A stretch of DNA of 64,000 nt from Microbacterium sp. LWO12-1.2 (GCF_040675875.1 NZ_JBEGII010000001.1:1736001-1800000), one strand, 5' to 3'. Counted from the stretch's first letter, positions 8,695 through 20,092 are shown. Made by a program: numbers and translations. Notes: generated from the sequence alone by a model not told the origin.

Positions 8695-8766
8695 TGGGTC
8701 CCTGAGCTTGTCGCCCCGTGGGTCCCTGAGCTTGTCGCCCCGTGGGTCCCTGAGCTTGTCGAAGGG
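8695..8766. repeat. Three 24-bp copies of the dispersed CTCAGGGACC repeat
   Basis: Units at 8695-8718 and 8719-8742 are identical. The unit at 8743-8766 differs only at its end (GAAGGG instead of CCCCG). On the minus strand each reads GACAAGCTCAGGGACCCA. They fill the whole space between the tyrA stop (8767-8769) and the cmk ATG (8693). The same motif recurs inside pheT at 49262-49373, and weaker versions occur near 11347 and 42989. Confidence 0.92.
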
Positions 8767-9900
8767 TCAGTCATTCGTGGTCCCCGCAATCCGCCAGCCG
8801 CGCTCCTGCAGCCCCGAGATGGCACCGTGCAGTGCCGCCGGCTCGACGCTGATCTCGGCGAGGCCGAATTGGGCGCCTGGAGAGTGCTCGAGACGCAGAT
8901 CTTCGACGCTGACGCCGAGGTCGCCGAGGTCGCCGAAGAGACGACCGAGTTGTCCTGCCCTGTCGTCGACCATGACGATGAGCGATTCGAAGCGCTGGTT
9001 CTGGCCGTGCTTGCCGGGGAGACGCTCGACGCCGTCGTTTCCATTCCGGATGGTCTCGGCCACCACACGGCGGGCTCCGGGTGCGGTCGGCTCACGCAGC
9101 GCGTCGGAGACCTCGCGCAGATCGGCGGCGAGGGAATCGAGGATCTCCACGACAGGGCCCGCGTTGGCGCCGAGGATCTGCACCCAGAGTTCGGGAGCGG
9201 ATGCGGCGATGCGGGTGGTGTCACGCACGCCCTGCCCTGACAGGCGCAGCGCGCCCTCCTCGGCCTCGGCGAGTCGACCGGCCAGCAGGCTGGCTACGAC
9301 CTGCGGCACGTGCGAGGTGAGCGCGACCGAGCGGTCGTGCTCCTCCGGGGTCATCTCGAGCGGCATCGCACCGACGTCGAGGGCGAGTGCTTCCACGAGA
9401 GCGAGATCGGATGCCGTGGTGTCGCCGTCGCGGCACACCACCCACGGGCGGCCGATGAACAGGTCGGCGCGGGCCGAGATCGCTCCCCCGCGCTCACGAC
9501 CGGCGAGCGGGTGCGAACCGATGTACCGGGCGAGGTCGACGCCGCGTGACTGCAGCTCGCGGAACGGCTCCAGCTTCACGCTCGCGACGTCGGTGACGAC
9601 AGCCTCGGGGAATCGGGCGAGCTCGGCTTCGATCACGTCGGCGGTCACGTCGGGCGGAACGGCCACAACGACCAACGACGGACGATCGTCATCTGCTGCG
9701 GCACGCCCGGCGCCGTAGTCGATCGCGAGACGCAGCTGCGCAGGCGAGGCATCCGTGAGCACGACGTCCACACCCTTGGCACGCAGCGCATGGCCGATGC
9801 TGGCACCGAGCAGACCCGCGCCGACGACGCGGACGGTGCCGGAGAGTCGCGGCGCGACAGACACCCCCTGCCGCCCGGTGGGCATGCTCGTATCAGTCAC
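8767..9900 (-). CDS. tyrA: Prephenate dehydrogenase with C-terminal ACT domain
   Basis: A 377-residue enzyme converting prephenate to 4-hydroxyphenylpyruvate for tyrosine synthesis. The Rossmann NAD(P) motif [11 protein letters not shown] is at residues 26-36, followed by the catalytic-core segments [12 protein letters not shown] and SHVPQVVAS. Residues about 305-375 look like an ACT regulatory domain ([19 protein letters not shown]), consistent with feedback control by an aromatic amino acid. The GTG start at 9900 overlaps the rluB stop (GTGA). In many actinobacteria tyrA sits elsewhere, so its place between rluB and cmk is a lineage trait. Confidence 0.93.
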   Translation of the reverse strand: MTDTSMPTGRQGVSVAPRLSGTVRVVGAGLLGASIGHALRAKGVDVVLTDASPAQLRLAIDYGAGRAAADDDRPSLVVVAVPPDVTADVIEAELARFPEAVVTDVASVKLEPFRELQSRGVDLARYIGSHPLAGRERGGAISARADLFIGRPWVVCRDGDTTASDLALVEALALDVGAMPLEMTPEEHDRSVALTSHVPQVVASLLAGRLAEAEEGALRLSGQGVRDTTRIAASAPELWVQILGANAGPVVEILDSLAADLREVSDALREPTAPGARRVVAETIRNGNDGVERLPGKHGQNQRFESLIVMVDDRAGQLGRLFGDLGDLGVSVEDLRLEHSPGAQFGLAEISVEPAALHGAISGLQERGWRIAGTTND

Positions 9901-10709
9901 TCGTTCTCCTGCTCGCCTGGCGCCTCGGCGACACCGGAATCACGGCGCGACAAGGTGAGAAGCGCGCCGAGTTCGATTTTACTCAGTTCCCGGGTCTTTC
10001 CCGCCGGGAGCGTTCCCAGGTGCAGCGGACCGAACTGCCGACGGACCAGTTCCGAGACCGGATGACCGACGGCGGCGAGCATCCGACGCACGATGCGGTT
10101 GCGGCCGGAGTGCAGTGTCAGCTCCACCAGGCTGGAGTCACGGGAGGTGTCGAGGAGCCGCGCCTTGTCTGCCGCGATCTCGCCGTCCTCGAGCTCGATG
10201 CCCTTGGTCAGCTTCGCGATCGTCTGCGCGGTGACGATGCCTTCGACCTTCGCGATGTAGACCTTGGTGACTCCGAACGACGGGTGGGCGAGCACGTGCG
10301 CGAGCTCGCCGTCGTTGGTGAGGATGAGCAGTCCGCTCGTCTCCGCATCCAGGCGGCCCACGTTGTAGAGGCGCTCTTCGTAGTCCTCGGTGAAGCGGCG
10401 CAGGTCCGGACGGTCGTTCTCGTCGCGCATGCTGCTGACGACACCCGTCGGCTTGTTCAGCATCACGTACCTCTTGGAGACGTCGAGCTGGATCGCGGTG
10501 CCATCGACGTCGACCTTGTCGGTCTCGGGGTCGATGCGGCGTCCGAGTTCCGTCACGGTCTGCCCGTTGACACGGATGCGCCCTTCCACGATGTACTGCT
10601 CGACCACACGTCGCGAGGCGACACCGGCCGCAGCCAGCACCTTCTGGAGGCGGATGCCTTCGGGAGCGTCGGAGTTCTCGGGAGCGTCGGGGGTTTCGGA
10701 GTCGTTCAT
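9897..10709 (-). CDS. rluB: 23S rRNA pseudouridine synthase, RsuA/RluB family
   Basis: A 270-residue protein. An N-terminal S4 RNA-binding domain (IRLQKVLAAAGVASRRV, residues 19-34 and on) precedes the RsuA-type catalytic core with GRLDAETSGLLIL, Asp121 being the expected nucleophile. It modifies a uridine in 23S rRNA helix 93 or nearby. I chose ATG at 10709 because AAGGGA lies 8 bases upstream. An in-frame ATG at 10739 overlaps the scpB stop as ATGA and would add 10 residues. The acidic tail overlaps tyrA by 4 bases. Confidence 0.93.
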   Translation of the reverse strand: MNDSETPDAPENSDAPEGIRLQKVLAAAGVASRRVVEQYIVEGRIRVNGQTVTELGRRIDPETDKVDVDGTAIQLDVSKRYVMLNKPTGVVSSMRDENDRPDLRRFTEDYEERLYNVGRLDAETSGLLILTNDGELAHVLAHPSFGVTKVYIAKVEGIVTAQTIAKLTKGIELEDGEIAADKARLLDTSRDSSLVELTLHSGRNRIVRRMLAAVGHPVSELVRRQFGPLHLGTLPAGKTRELSKIELGALLTLSRRDSGVAEAPGEQENE

Positions 10710-10735
10710 CGGGTGGGTCCCTTCATGGAAACCGG

Positions 10736-11377
10736 TCATCGGATGGTGCCCTCGTCGAAGCCGTCGGCGCCATCGTCGAGCAGAGGAGAGATCGGGGGGA
10801 GCTCGTCGAGCGAGTTGATGCCGAGGTGCTGCAGCAGCGCATCGGTCGTGCCGTAGTTGATCGCGCCGGTCTCGGAGTCGGCGAAGAGCTCGGTGATGAG
10901 GCCGCGGGCGAGGAGCGTGCGCACGACCGAGTCCACATTCACGGCGCGGATGGACGCGACCTGGCTGCGGGTGACCGGCTGCTTGTACGCGATGACCGCA
11001 AGGGTCTCGAGCGCCGCCTGGGACAGCCGAGCAGGAGCCTGACCGCCGACGAACTCGGCCACCAGGTCGTCGTGGTCGTCGCGGACGTACAGCCGCCACC
11101 CGCCGCCGACCTCGCGCAGCTCGAACCCGCGTCGCGGACCGTGCCCGCGCCCGTCGTAGTCCTCGACGAGCGTCTCGATCGTCTGCCGAACGGCAGGCAC
11201 GGGAGAACCGACGGCCGCGGCCAGGGCGACCAGTCCGATGGGCTCGTCGATGATCAGCAGGATCGCCTCGATGCGCTCGGCGAGCGGGGTCTCGCGGACG
11301 GTGTCTTCGTTCACGCCCTCTGCGGTCACGGAGCCGCCGTCTGCGGTCACTGAGCCTGTCGAAGTGTCATCGGTCAT
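10736..11377 (-). CDS. scpB: Segregation and condensation protein B
   Basis: A 213-residue kleisin partner that binds ScpA in the SMC-ScpAB condensin. Two winged-helix domains are recognisable (ERIEAILLIIDEPI and LSQAALETLAVIAYKQPVTRSQV), with the conserved signature RGLI near residue 165. The first 25 residues (TDDTSTGSVTADGGSVTAEG) are a low-complexity leader absent from the core fold. Their DNA (about 11320-11370) carries a CTGAGCCTGTCGAAG segment related to the dispersed repeat family. It overlaps scpA by 11 bases. Confidence 0.95.
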   Translation of the reverse strand: MTDDTSTGSVTADGGSVTAEGVNEDTVRETPLAERIEAILLIIDEPIGLVALAAAVGSPVPAVRQTIETLVEDYDGRGHGPRRGFELREVGGGWRLYVRDDHDDLVAEFVGGQAPARLSQAALETLAVIAYKQPVTRSQVASIRAVNVDSVVRTLLARGLITELFADSETGAINYGTTDALLQHLGINSLDELPPISPLLDDGADGFDEGTIR

Positions 11378-12236
11378 AGTCGGCTCCCAGGCTCGCCAGT
11401 GTCTCGTCCGACCAGGTGTCGGCGGCCCAGCGGAGCGTCAGCTCGCCGAGCGGTTCCAGTTGTTCGAAGGACAGCGCCGCATGACGGTACAGCTCCAGCA
11501 CCGAGATGAAGCGGGCGACGACGATCCCCGGCTCGCTCACGCCGGCGACGAGCTCGCGGAAGCTCACGGATTCGGCGCTGCGCAGCAGCGTGACCACGAT
11601 CGCCGCCTGTTCACGGATGCTGACCAGCGGCGCGTGCAGATGGTCGAGGCCGACGTGCGGAAGCTCCTTGGGGGCGAACGCGAGCAGCGCGAGGGCGGCG
11701 AAGTCCTCGACGCTCAGCGACCACACCAGCTCCGGAGTCTTGCGACGGTGCTTCTCGTCGAGCCGCACGGCGCGCACGTGTCGGCGATCCTCGCGCTGCA
11801 GGCACCGGGCGAACCACGCCGACACCTCCTTGAACGCACGGTACTGCAGCAGTCGGGCGAACAGCAGATCGCGTGCTTCGAGCAGTGCGACGGCTTCGGC
11901 ATCCACCAGCTCGCCCTGCGGCAGGAGACCGGCGACCTTCATGTCGAGCAGCGTCGCGGCGACCACCAGGAACTCGGACGCCTGGTCCAGCTCCTCGTCG
12001 TCGTCGAGCTCCTTGAGGTACGCGATGAACTCGTTCGTGACGGCGCTGAGCGACACCTCGGTGATGTCCATCTCGTGCTTGGAGATGAGGTTCAGCAGCA
12101 GATCGAAAGGGCCGTCGAAGTTCGACAGGGACACGCGGAATCCATCGACGGGCGGCTCCGGCGTCTCTTCGACAGGAGCGACGGGTGCGACGGCCGTGTC
12201 GGCCTCAGGGGTGATCTCGTCAGGCGACGGCGCCAC
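11367..12236 (-). CDS. scpA: Segregation and condensation protein A (kleisin)
   Basis: A 289-residue kleisin that bridges SMC heads. FRVSLSNFDGPFDLLLNLI (residues about 33-51) is the ScpA N-terminal signature, followed by HEMDITEVSL and LVVAATLLDMKV. The C-terminal winged helix is near FEQLEPLGELTLRW. The first 30 residues are an Ala/Pro/Glu leader. The start overlaps the end of the ParA-type gene by 17 bases, and the stop overlaps scpB. Confidence 0.95.
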   Translation of the reverse strand: MAPSPDEITPEADTAVAPVAPVEETPEPPVDGFRVSLSNFDGPFDLLLNLISKHEMDITEVSLSAVTNEFIAYLKELDDDEELDQASEFLVVAATLLDMKVAGLLPQGELVDAEAVALLEARDLLFARLLQYRAFKEVSAWFARCLQREDRRHVRAVRLDEKHRRKTPELVWSLSVEDFAALALLAFAPKELPHVGLDHLHAPLVSIREQAAIVVTLLRSAESVSFRELVAGVSEPGIVVARFISVLELYRHAALSFEQLEPLGELTLRWAADTWSDETLASLGADYDR

Positions 12237-13110
12237 GGGCGACCAGCTCCCGCGCCAGCCGCAGGTAAGCCTGGGCGGCGGCGTGCTCCGGTGCGAACTC
12301 GGTGATGGGCACGCCCGATACCGAGGCGTCCGGGAACTTCACCGTGCGGCCGATCACGGTCTCGAGCACGTCGTCGCCGAATGCCTCGACCACGCGCTCG
12401 AGCACCTCGCGCGAGTGCAGCGTGCGCGGGTCGTACATGGTCGCCAGCAGGCCGTCCATCGTGATGGAGGGGTTGAGACGGTCACGCACCTTGTCGATCG
12501 TCTCGATCAGCAGCGCGACGCCGCGCAGCGCGAAGAACTCGCACTCGAGGGGAATGATCACGCCGTGCGCCGCGGTGAGCGCGTTCACCGTGAGGATGCC
12601 GAGCGAGGGCTGGCAGTCGATCAGGATGACGTCGTACTCCCCCGCGACCTGGCGGAGCACCCGGGCGAGGATCGTCTCGCGGGCGACCTCGTTCACGAGG
12701 TGCACCTCGGCAGCGGAGAGGTCGATGTTCGCGGGCATGACGTCGAGACCCTCGACGCCGGAGTGCACGATCGCGTCATGCGCGTCACGCTTGGTGTCGA
12801 GCAAGAGATCGTAGATCGTCGGCACGTCGTGCGTGGGGATGCCCAGGCCAGCAGACAGCGCGCCCTGCGGGTCGAAGTCCACCGCGAGGACCTTGCGCCC
12901 GTACTCTGCGAGGGCCGCGGCGAGGTTGATGGAGGTCGTCGTCTTGCCGACGCCGCCCTTCTGGTTGCACAGGGCGATGATGCGCGCCGGGCCGTGTGAC
13001 TTCAGCGGCGGGGGCGTCGCGAACCCGTGATAGGGACGACCGGTCGGTCCGAGGGGTGTCTCGTCGGCCTTCTGTGCCTTCACCCTGGACTTTGCCGCTT
13101 TCTCAGCCAC
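12220..13110 (-). CDS. ParA-family ATPase
   Basis: A 296-residue deviant Walker ATPase. The P-loop KGGVGKT is at residues 51-57, followed by LAVDFDPQGALSAGLG (Walker A') and VILIDCQPSLGILTVNAL (Walker B/switch). It corresponds by position to the ParA-like protein next to scpA in M. tuberculosis (Rv1708) and probably acts with SMC-ScpAB in chromosome segregation; no parB is adjacent. The GTG start at 13110 has an excellent AGGAG 5 bases upstream. Longer frames run into non-coding sequence. Confidence 0.92.
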   Translation of the reverse strand: MAEKAAKSRVKAQKADETPLGPTGRPYHGFATPPPLKSHGPARIIALCNQKGGVGKTTTSINLAAALAEYGRKVLAVDFDPQGALSAGLGIPTHDVPTIYDLLLDTKRDAHDAIVHSGVEGLDVMPANIDLSAAEVHLVNEVARETILARVLRQVAGEYDVILIDCQPSLGILTVNALTAAHGVIIPLECEFFALRGVALLIETIDKVRDRLNPSITMDGLLATMYDPRTLHSREVLERVVEAFGDDVLETVIGRTVKFPDASVSGVPITEFAPEHAAAQAYLRLARELVARGAVA

Positions 13111-13214
13111 CGATTCTCCTGCTCCTTCGTGCTTGATCGATTGTAGCGGCCGCCTCTGCTCGAGTCTTTCCGGCGCGCGGCAGGTCACCGCCTCCCGGGC
13201 GCGGCGTGCCGGGT

Positions 13215-14117
13215 TCAGCGGGCGCGGGGATGCGAGGTGGCGTAGATGTCGCGCAGCGTGTCGACCGACACGTGCGTGTAGATCTGCGTGGTCGCGACGG
13301 AGGCGTGCCCGAGGAGCTCCTGCACCACGCGCACGTCGGCACCGCCCTGCAGGAGGTGCGTCGCGAAGGAGTGCCGGAGCGTGTGCGGCGACACCTCCGC
13401 CGTGATCTGCGCGCGCTCGGCGGCGGCGCGGATGATGAGCCACGCGCTCTGCCGCGAGAGAGGCGCCCCGCGCGCCCCCAGGAACAGGCGCGCCGACGAG
13501 TGACCGGCTGCCGCGAGCTGTGGACGCACCCTGGTCAGGTAGGCATCGACGGCCTTACGGGCGAAAGAGCCGATCGGCACGATGCGCTCCTTCGAGCCCT
13601 TTCCGCGCAGTCGGAGCACGTCTCCGTGGGCGAGGTCGTCGACGTCGAGTCCCACCGCCTCGGATACTCGTGCACCCGTCGCGTACAGCAGTTCGAGCAG
13701 TGCCCGGTCGCGGATGCCGAGCGGCTCCTCGGGGGACGGTGCGGACAGGAGACGTTCGACCTGGTCGATGGTCAGCGCCTTCGGCAGTCGCCGCGGCGCC
13801 TTGGGCGGACGCAGACGACCGCTCGGGTCGTCATCCTCGATGCCCTCACGCGCCAGGAAGCGATGCCACCCCCGCACGGAGGACTGCAGGCGAGCCAGGC
13901 TCGACGCCGCAGGTCGCGGTTCTGCACCGGCGCGCTCCGCGATGAAGCGTCCGACGATCGCCGGCGTCACCTCGGCGGTGTCCGCCACGCCTTCCGCGCC
14001 CAGCCACTCCACGTACGCGCCGAGGTCACGGCGATAGGCCGAGACGGTGTGTACGCTCAGCCCTCGCTCGATCGTGACATGCCGCAGGTACGAGTCGAGG
14101 GCGCGTTCGAGCTGCAT
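13215..14117 (-). CDS. xerD: Tyrosine recombinase XerD
   Basis: A 300-residue site-specific recombinase that resolves chromosome dimers with XerC at dif. The catalytic set is complete: Arg150 (ATGARVSEA), Lys174 (GKGSKER), His245 and Arg248 (HTLRHSF), His271 (LGHAS) and the nucleophile Tyr280 (TQIYTHV). The N-terminal SAM-like DNA-binding domain covers residues about 1-95. Length matches XerD exactly. The ATG at 14117 starts 2 bases after the stop of the Nudix gene, and the ParA-type gene begins 104 bases downstream. Confidence 0.93.
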   Translation of the reverse strand: MQLERALDSYLRHVTIERGLSVHTVSAYRRDLGAYVEWLGAEGVADTAEVTPAIVGRFIAERAGAEPRPAASSLARLQSSVRGWHRFLAREGIEDDDPSGRLRPPKAPRRLPKALTIDQVERLLSAPSPEEPLGIRDRALLELLYATGARVSEAVGLDVDDLAHGDVLRLRGKGSKERIVPIGSFARKAVDAYLTRVRPQLAAAGHSSARLFLGARGAPLSRQSAWLIIRAAAERAQITAEVSPHTLRHSFATHLLQGGADVRVVQELLGHASVATTQIYTHVSVDTLRDIYATSHPRAR

Positions 14118-14119
14118 CC

Positions 14120-14699
14120 TCAGCTCCGGTCGCGCAGCCTCAGCGACGTCGCGAGCACTCCGAGAGACAGGATGCCGTTGCGCATCCGGCCGGCGAGCAC
14201 CGCGTCGACGGCGGCATCCAGCGGCACCCATTCCACACGGATGTCGGCTTCCTCGTCCTCGCGGGCGTGGGCGGCGGGCGCCGCGCTGACACCGGTGGCG
14301 AGGAAGACGTGGATCAGCTCGTCGTTGCCCCCCGGCGTCGTCCAGGACGACACCAGAGGCTCCCAGTGCGCGGCGACCAGATCGGCCTCCTCTGCGAGCT
14401 CTCGTCGGGCGGCCGCCAGCGGCTCCTCCCCCGCGATGTCGAGCAGCCCTGCGGGCAGCTCCCAGTCGCGGTGACGGATCGGATGCCGGTACTGCTGGAT
14501 GAGCAGCACGCGTTCCTGCTCATCGAGCGCGACGATCGCGACGGCACCGGTGTGCGCGACGTACTGGCGACGGATCTCGCCATCCCCGTAGCGCACGCGG
14601 TCGTCGCGCACGTCCCACACCGCGCCCTGGAAGACCAGGTCGGAACTCAGGACCTCGGGCGCGAACGGCTCGTCGCGCAGCTCGTCGAACGGCGAGGAC

Positions 14700-14707
<8 letters not shown>
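14120..14707 (-). CDS. Nudix hydrolase, ADP-ribose pyrophosphatase type
   Basis: A 195-residue protein. The Nudix box runs from [13 protein letters not shown] into [12 protein letters not shown] (residues about 90-115), with the glutamates that hold Mg2+. The upstream [15 protein letters not shown] and the downstream [15 protein letters not shown] are typical of ADP-ribose pyrophosphatases. The M. tuberculosis counterpart at this position is Rv1700, an ADP-ribose pyrophosphatase. ATG at 14707 was chosen because pyrG ends at 14700, giving an 8-base overlap. It lies between pyrG and xerD, as in mycobacteria. Confidence 0.9.
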
Positions 14708-16415
<1,708 letters not shown>

Positions 16416-16429
16416 CACGGGCTTCAATC

Positions 16430-18124
16430 CTAACAGTTCGCGGAGGCGCCGAGACTGAGAAGTTCTCGGGCGTGGGTGAGGGCGGCATCCGAATCGGTCA
16501 ATCCGGACAGCAGGCGGGCCATCTCCGCCTCGCGCTCGGAGCCCGCCAGACGGCGGACGCTCGAGGCGGTGACCGCTCCATCGTTGGCTTTCACGACGGA
16601 GAGATGGTTCGTGGCGAATGCGGCGACCTGGGCGAGATGCGTGACCGCGATGACTTGGGACTTCTCGGCAAGCCGGGCGAGTCGCCGTCCGACCTCGATT
16701 GCCGCAGCGCCGCCGATGCCGGCGTCGACTTCGTCGAACACGAAAGTCGGAACGGGGTCGGTTCCGGCGATGACGACCTCGATCGCCAGCATCACCCGAG
16801 AGAGCTCTCCCCCGGATGCGCCCTTCGCGACGGACCGCGGTTCGGCGCCAGGATGCGGCGCGAGCAGGATCGAGACGTCGTCCCGTCCATGCGCGCTCTC
16901 GGCGCCTTCGGCGACGGCGACCTCGAGACGCGCGTCGGGCATCGCGAGGGCGTGCAGTTCCTCGCTCACCTCGGCGCCCAGTTTCGCGGCTGCCGAGGTG
17001 CGAGCGTCGGTCAGGATCTGTGCGTGGCGGTCGAGCTCGGTGCGCACGGCGTCGCGCTCCGCGATCAGGCGATCGACACGGTCATCGTCATCGTCGAGTT
17101 CCGCGAGGCGAGCGGAGCCCGACTCCCACAGCGCGATCGCTTCATCGAGCGACCCGTGCGCACGGATCAGCACGCTCAGTGCGGCCCGTCGTTCCTCGAC
17201 CGTGGCGAGCTCGTGCGGACCGCTCTCGTCGAGGTCGGCGAGGTAGGCAGAGAGCTGCCCCGCCGCATCGGCGATACGGTAGCCGATGTCGGCCAGCACG
17301 GCGGCGACCTCGGTGAGTGTTGCATCGGAGGAGCGCTCCAGCACACGCCGCGCCTCGGCGATCGCACCGGTCGCATCCGGTTCGCCCTCTTCGTTCGAGA
17401 GTGCATCGTGCGCCTGGGAGGCGGCGAGACGGAGCTCCTCAGCGTTCGCGAGTCGTTCCGCACGAACCGCGAGCTCCTCGTCCTCCCCGGCTTCGGGTGC
17501 CGTCGCCTCGATCAGGGCGAGCGCTTCTCGAAGCCGCGAGGCTTCTTCGGCCCGGCGGTCTCGATTCCCGGTGATCTCGGCGATCTCGGAATCGAGTTCC
17601 TTCCAGCGCGCAAAGGACTCCGAGTAGCTGGCGAGAGCCGAAGCGATGGGGGCCCCTCCGAACCGGTCGAGCGCGTCACGCTGCGCGACCGCCGAGCGCA
17701 GACGGAGTTGCTCCGACTGACCGTGCACCACGACGAGCTCCTCAGCAAGAGCGGACAGCACGCCCGCGGGTGCCGCACGCCCACCGACGCTGGCTCTGCT
17801 TCTTCCTTCTGCGCTCAGTGTGCGCGAGACGTAGAGCTCCGCGTTCCCGGAGCCTGCCGGCTCGAGCTCTCCCCCGGCATCAGTCACGATGTCGGCGACG
17901 TCGCCGGTCTCGGGAACGATCCAGACACCGGCGACCGATGCCTGTGTGGCACCAGCGCGCACGGCGCCTGAGTCCGCACGTTGCCCGAGCAGCAGACCGA
18001 GGCCGGTGACGACCATCGTCTTGCCCGCGCCGGTCTCTCCGGTGATGGCGGTGAACCCCGGACCGAGGGGAAGCACGGCGTCGGCGATCACACCGAGGCC
18101 CTGCAGCCGCATCTCCTCGATCAT
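16430..18124 (-). CDS. recN: DNA repair protein RecN
   Basis: A 564-residue SMC-like ATPase acting in double-strand-break repair. Walker A GETGAGKT is at residues 29-36, the ABC signature [13 protein letters not shown] near 455, and Walker [14 protein letters not shown] near 475. The central part (about residues 150-400) is a coiled coil rich in Glu, Arg and Ala. The ATG overlaps the nadK stop as ATGA. No SOS box precedes it, so expression here follows the tlyA-nadK-recN operon. Confidence 0.96.
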   Translation of the reverse strand: MIEEMRLQGLGVIADAVLPLGPGFTAITGETGAGKTMVVTGLGLLLGQRADSGAVRAGATQASVAGVWIVPETGDVADIVTDAGGELEPAGSGNAELYVSRTLSAEGRSRASVGGRAAPAGVLSALAEELVVVHGQSEQLRLRSAVAQRDALDRFGGAPIASALASYSESFARWKELDSEIAEITGNRDRRAEEASRLREALALIEATAPEAGEDEELAVRAERLANAEELRLAASQAHDALSNEEGEPDATGAIAEARRVLERSSDATLTEVAAVLADIGYRIADAAGQLSAYLADLDESGPHELATVEERRAALSVLIRAHGSLDEAIALWESGSARLAELDDDDDRVDRLIAERDAVRTELDRHAQILTDARTSAAAKLGAEVSEELHALAMPDARLEVAVAEGAESAHGRDDVSILLAPHPGAEPRSVAKGASGGELSRVMLAIEVVIAGTDPVPTFVFDEVDAGIGGAAAIEVGRRLARLAEKSQVIAVTHLAQVAAFATNHLSVVKANDGAVTASSVRRLAGSEREAEMARLLSGLTDSDAALTHARELLSLGASANC

Positions 18125-19041
18125 GGCTGCTTCCCCGGTTCCTGCCCTCGCCAGCCCTCGACAGGCAGCTGGAACTTACGCACGAGACGGTCGGTGAAGG
18201 CGGTGGGGTGCAGGCGTGCCAGTCGCACCGGGCGTGATGACCGGCGGGCGACGACGCGCGCGCCGGGAGGGAGATCGTGTGAGCGCCGACCGTCGCACCA
18301 GAGGATGCCGGACCCGTCGGTGCGCTCGAGCATCTCGATCGCGACAGAGGCCTCGGGGCTGACGACCAGTGGCTTCGCGAACAGTGCGTGCGCCGACAGC
18401 GGCACCACGGCGATCGCTTCGACGCTGGGCCAGATCACCGGCCCGCCGGCGGAGAAGTTGTAGGCGGTGGAGCCCGTCGGCGTCGAGATGACCATGCCGT
18501 CGCATCCGAAGCTCGACAACGGACGACCGTCGATCTCCAGGACGATCTCGATCATGCGTTCGCGGCTGGCCTTCTCGACCGTGGCCTCGTTCAACGCCCA
18601 GGTCTCGTATACGACCGCGCCATCGGCATCCTTGACGCGCACAGAGAGCGCGAGCCGCTCTTCGACCTCGTAGTCGCGCGCGATGACGCGGCGCACCGCG
18701 TCATCCATGTCGTCGCGATCGATCTCGGCGAGGAAGCCGACATGACCCATGTTGATGCCGAGCACCGGGGCTCCGGTGTCGCGCACCAGCTCCGCCGCGC
18801 GCAGGATGGTGCCGTCGCCGCCCAGGACGATCGCGAGCTCCAGGTCGGCGGGATCCACGGTCGCGCCCAACACGTCGACATCGGCGAACGCCGCATCGAC
18901 CGCGGCGAGCTCGGTGCGATCATCGGCGGCCAGAACGGGACGCGCACCGGCTCCGCGCAGCGCATCGACGACGCGACGGGCGGCTTCGACGGTATCGACA
19001 CGGCCGGCGTGCGCGACGACCAGGATGTTCCGCTCGTTCAT
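18121..19041 (-). CDS. nadK: NAD kinase
   Basis: A 306-residue enzyme that phosphorylates NAD to NADP. The GGDG motif (VLGGDGTIL, residues 74-77) and the second conserved motif STPTGSTAYNFSAGGP are both present, together with LNEATVEKAS, which contacts NAD. ATG at 19041 was chosen since it overlaps the tlyA stop as ATGA; the longer frame adds odd sequence. The conserved order tlyA-nadK-recN matches M. tuberculosis Rv1694-1696. Confidence 0.96.
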   Translation of the reverse strand: MNERNILVVAHAGRVDTVEAARRVVDALRGAGARPVLAADDRTELAAVDAAFADVDVLGATVDPADLELAIVLGGDGTILRAAELVRDTGAPVLGINMGHVGFLAEIDRDDMDDAVRRVIARDYEVEERLALSVRVKDADGAVVYETWALNEATVEKASRERMIEIVLEIDGRPLSSFGCDGMVISTPTGSTAYNFSAGGPVIWPSVEAIAVVPLSAHALFAKPLVVSPEASVAIEMLERTDGSGILWCDGRRSHDLPPGARVVARRSSRPVRLARLHPTAFTDRLVRKFQLPVEGWRGQEPGKQP

Positions 19042-19844
19042 CGTCCTCCTGCCAACGCGTTGATGCGATCCAACCATTCTGTCGGATTGCTGCCGCGGCC
19101 CGGCGCGAGATGCACCAGATACTCGGCGTTGCCATGCGTGCCCAGGATCGGGGAGGGGAGGATGCCGAGCATGCCCAATCCCGCGTCCCAGGCGCTCCAG
19201 ACGGTGCGGGCGACGGCGTCGGCGCGGGTGGCAGGGTCGGTGACCAATCCCCCGCGTACGGCGGTGCGGCCCACCTCGAACTGCGGCTTGACCAGGAGCA
19301 CGATGTCGACCTCCGCGTCGGCGGCAGACGCCACAGCGCCGATGGCAGGAAGAACGTGCTCCAAGGAGATGAACGAGAGGTCGCCGACGATGAGGTCGGG
19401 AGCGAGGGGTTCGCCGGTGACGCCCGTCAGGTTCTCGGGAGTCATGTACCGGACGTTGTAGCCCTCGACGGAGACGACGCCAGGGTCGGCGGCGATGACC
19501 TCAGCCAGCTGGCCGTGACCGACATCGACGGCGAGCACACGGCGGGCGCCGCGCTCGCGGAGAACCTGTGTGAAGCCACCGGTCGATGCGCCCATGTCGA
19601 GTGCCAGGCGGTCCGCGGCGGAGATGCCGAACCCGTCGAGCGCGGCGATCAGCTTGTGCGCCGCACGGCCGACATAGTGATCGGCACCCGCGACGGTGAT
19701 CTCCGCGTCGTCGGACACGGCTGTGGAGGCCTTCACGACCTGCCGGCCGTTCACGCTGACGAGGCCTTCGGCGATGAGAGTGGCGGCGTGGGTACGTGAG
19801 CGGGCGATGCCTCGCGCGGCGAGGGCGGCGTCGAGTCGCGTCAT
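19038..19844 (-). CDS. tlyA: TlyA-family 16S/23S rRNA 2'-O-methyltransferase
   Basis: A 268-residue protein with an N-terminal S4 domain (residues about 1-60: RLDAALAARGIARSRTHAA) and an FtsJ-like Rossmann methyltransferase (LALDMGASTGGFTQVL is the SAM site; DLIVGDLSFISLE the acidic motif). Orthologues 2'-O-methylate C1409 of 16S and C1920 of 23S rRNA, and loss gives capreomycin resistance. The old hemolysin label is misleading. It overlaps the upstream 57-aa gene by 4 bases and nadK by 4. Confidence 0.94.
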   Translation of the reverse strand: MTRLDAALAARGIARSRTHAATLIAEGLVSVNGRQVVKASTAVSDDAEITVAGADHYVGRAAHKLIAALDGFGISAADRLALDMGASTGGFTQVLRERGARRVLAVDVGHGQLAEVIAADPGVVSVEGYNVRYMTPENLTGVTGEPLAPDLIVGDLSFISLEHVLPAIGAVASAADAEVDIVLLVKPQFEVGRTAVRGGLVTDPATRADAVARTVWSAWDAGLGMLGILPSPILGTHGNAEYLVHLAPGRGSNPTEWLDRINALAGGR

Positions 19845-20014
19845 CGGTGCGCCGGAGTCTCGCGCTGATCGAGCTTGGCGCCGCTGTCGAGGCGACGGGA
19901 CAGCTCATCGTGCAGCGCGGAGTACGCATCGGCACGCGCGGGCAGCGGTTGTCCTTCGATCAGACGCAGACGACTCCACAGGCCGTCGGTCGGCGCACTC
20001 GTCTCTTCACTCAC
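19841..20014 (-). CDS. Conserved small protein between the HAD phosphatase and tlyA
   Basis: A 57-residue polar protein starting at GTG 20014 and overlapping tlyA as ATGA. The readable part is GLWSRLRLIEGQPLPARADAY followed by a helical HDELSRRLDSG. A protein of similar size occupies the same slot in M. tuberculosis (Rv1693, between Rv1692 and tlyA), which supports it as a real gene. Function is unknown. A longer start at 20056 adds sequence without coding character. Confidence 0.7.
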   Translation of the reverse strand: MSEETSAPTDGLWSRLRLIEGQPLPARADAYSALHDELSRRLDSGAKLDQRETPAHR

Positions 20015-20092
20015 GCTTCTACTGTACGCGGAGCCTCGGACAGGCGACGGCGCCACGTCGAACCGGGCTCAGGGCGCAGATGGGGGCGCCGT

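Noticed and set aside
8694..9224. Extended N-terminus for cmk through the repeats
   Set aside because: The extension is opposite-frame tyrA plus repeat sequence; the P-loop is at its normal distance from the ATG at 8693.
16430..18124. An SOS box for recN
   Set aside because: I found no GAAC-N4-GTTC upstream of recN, nadK or tlyA; the gene is internal to an operon.
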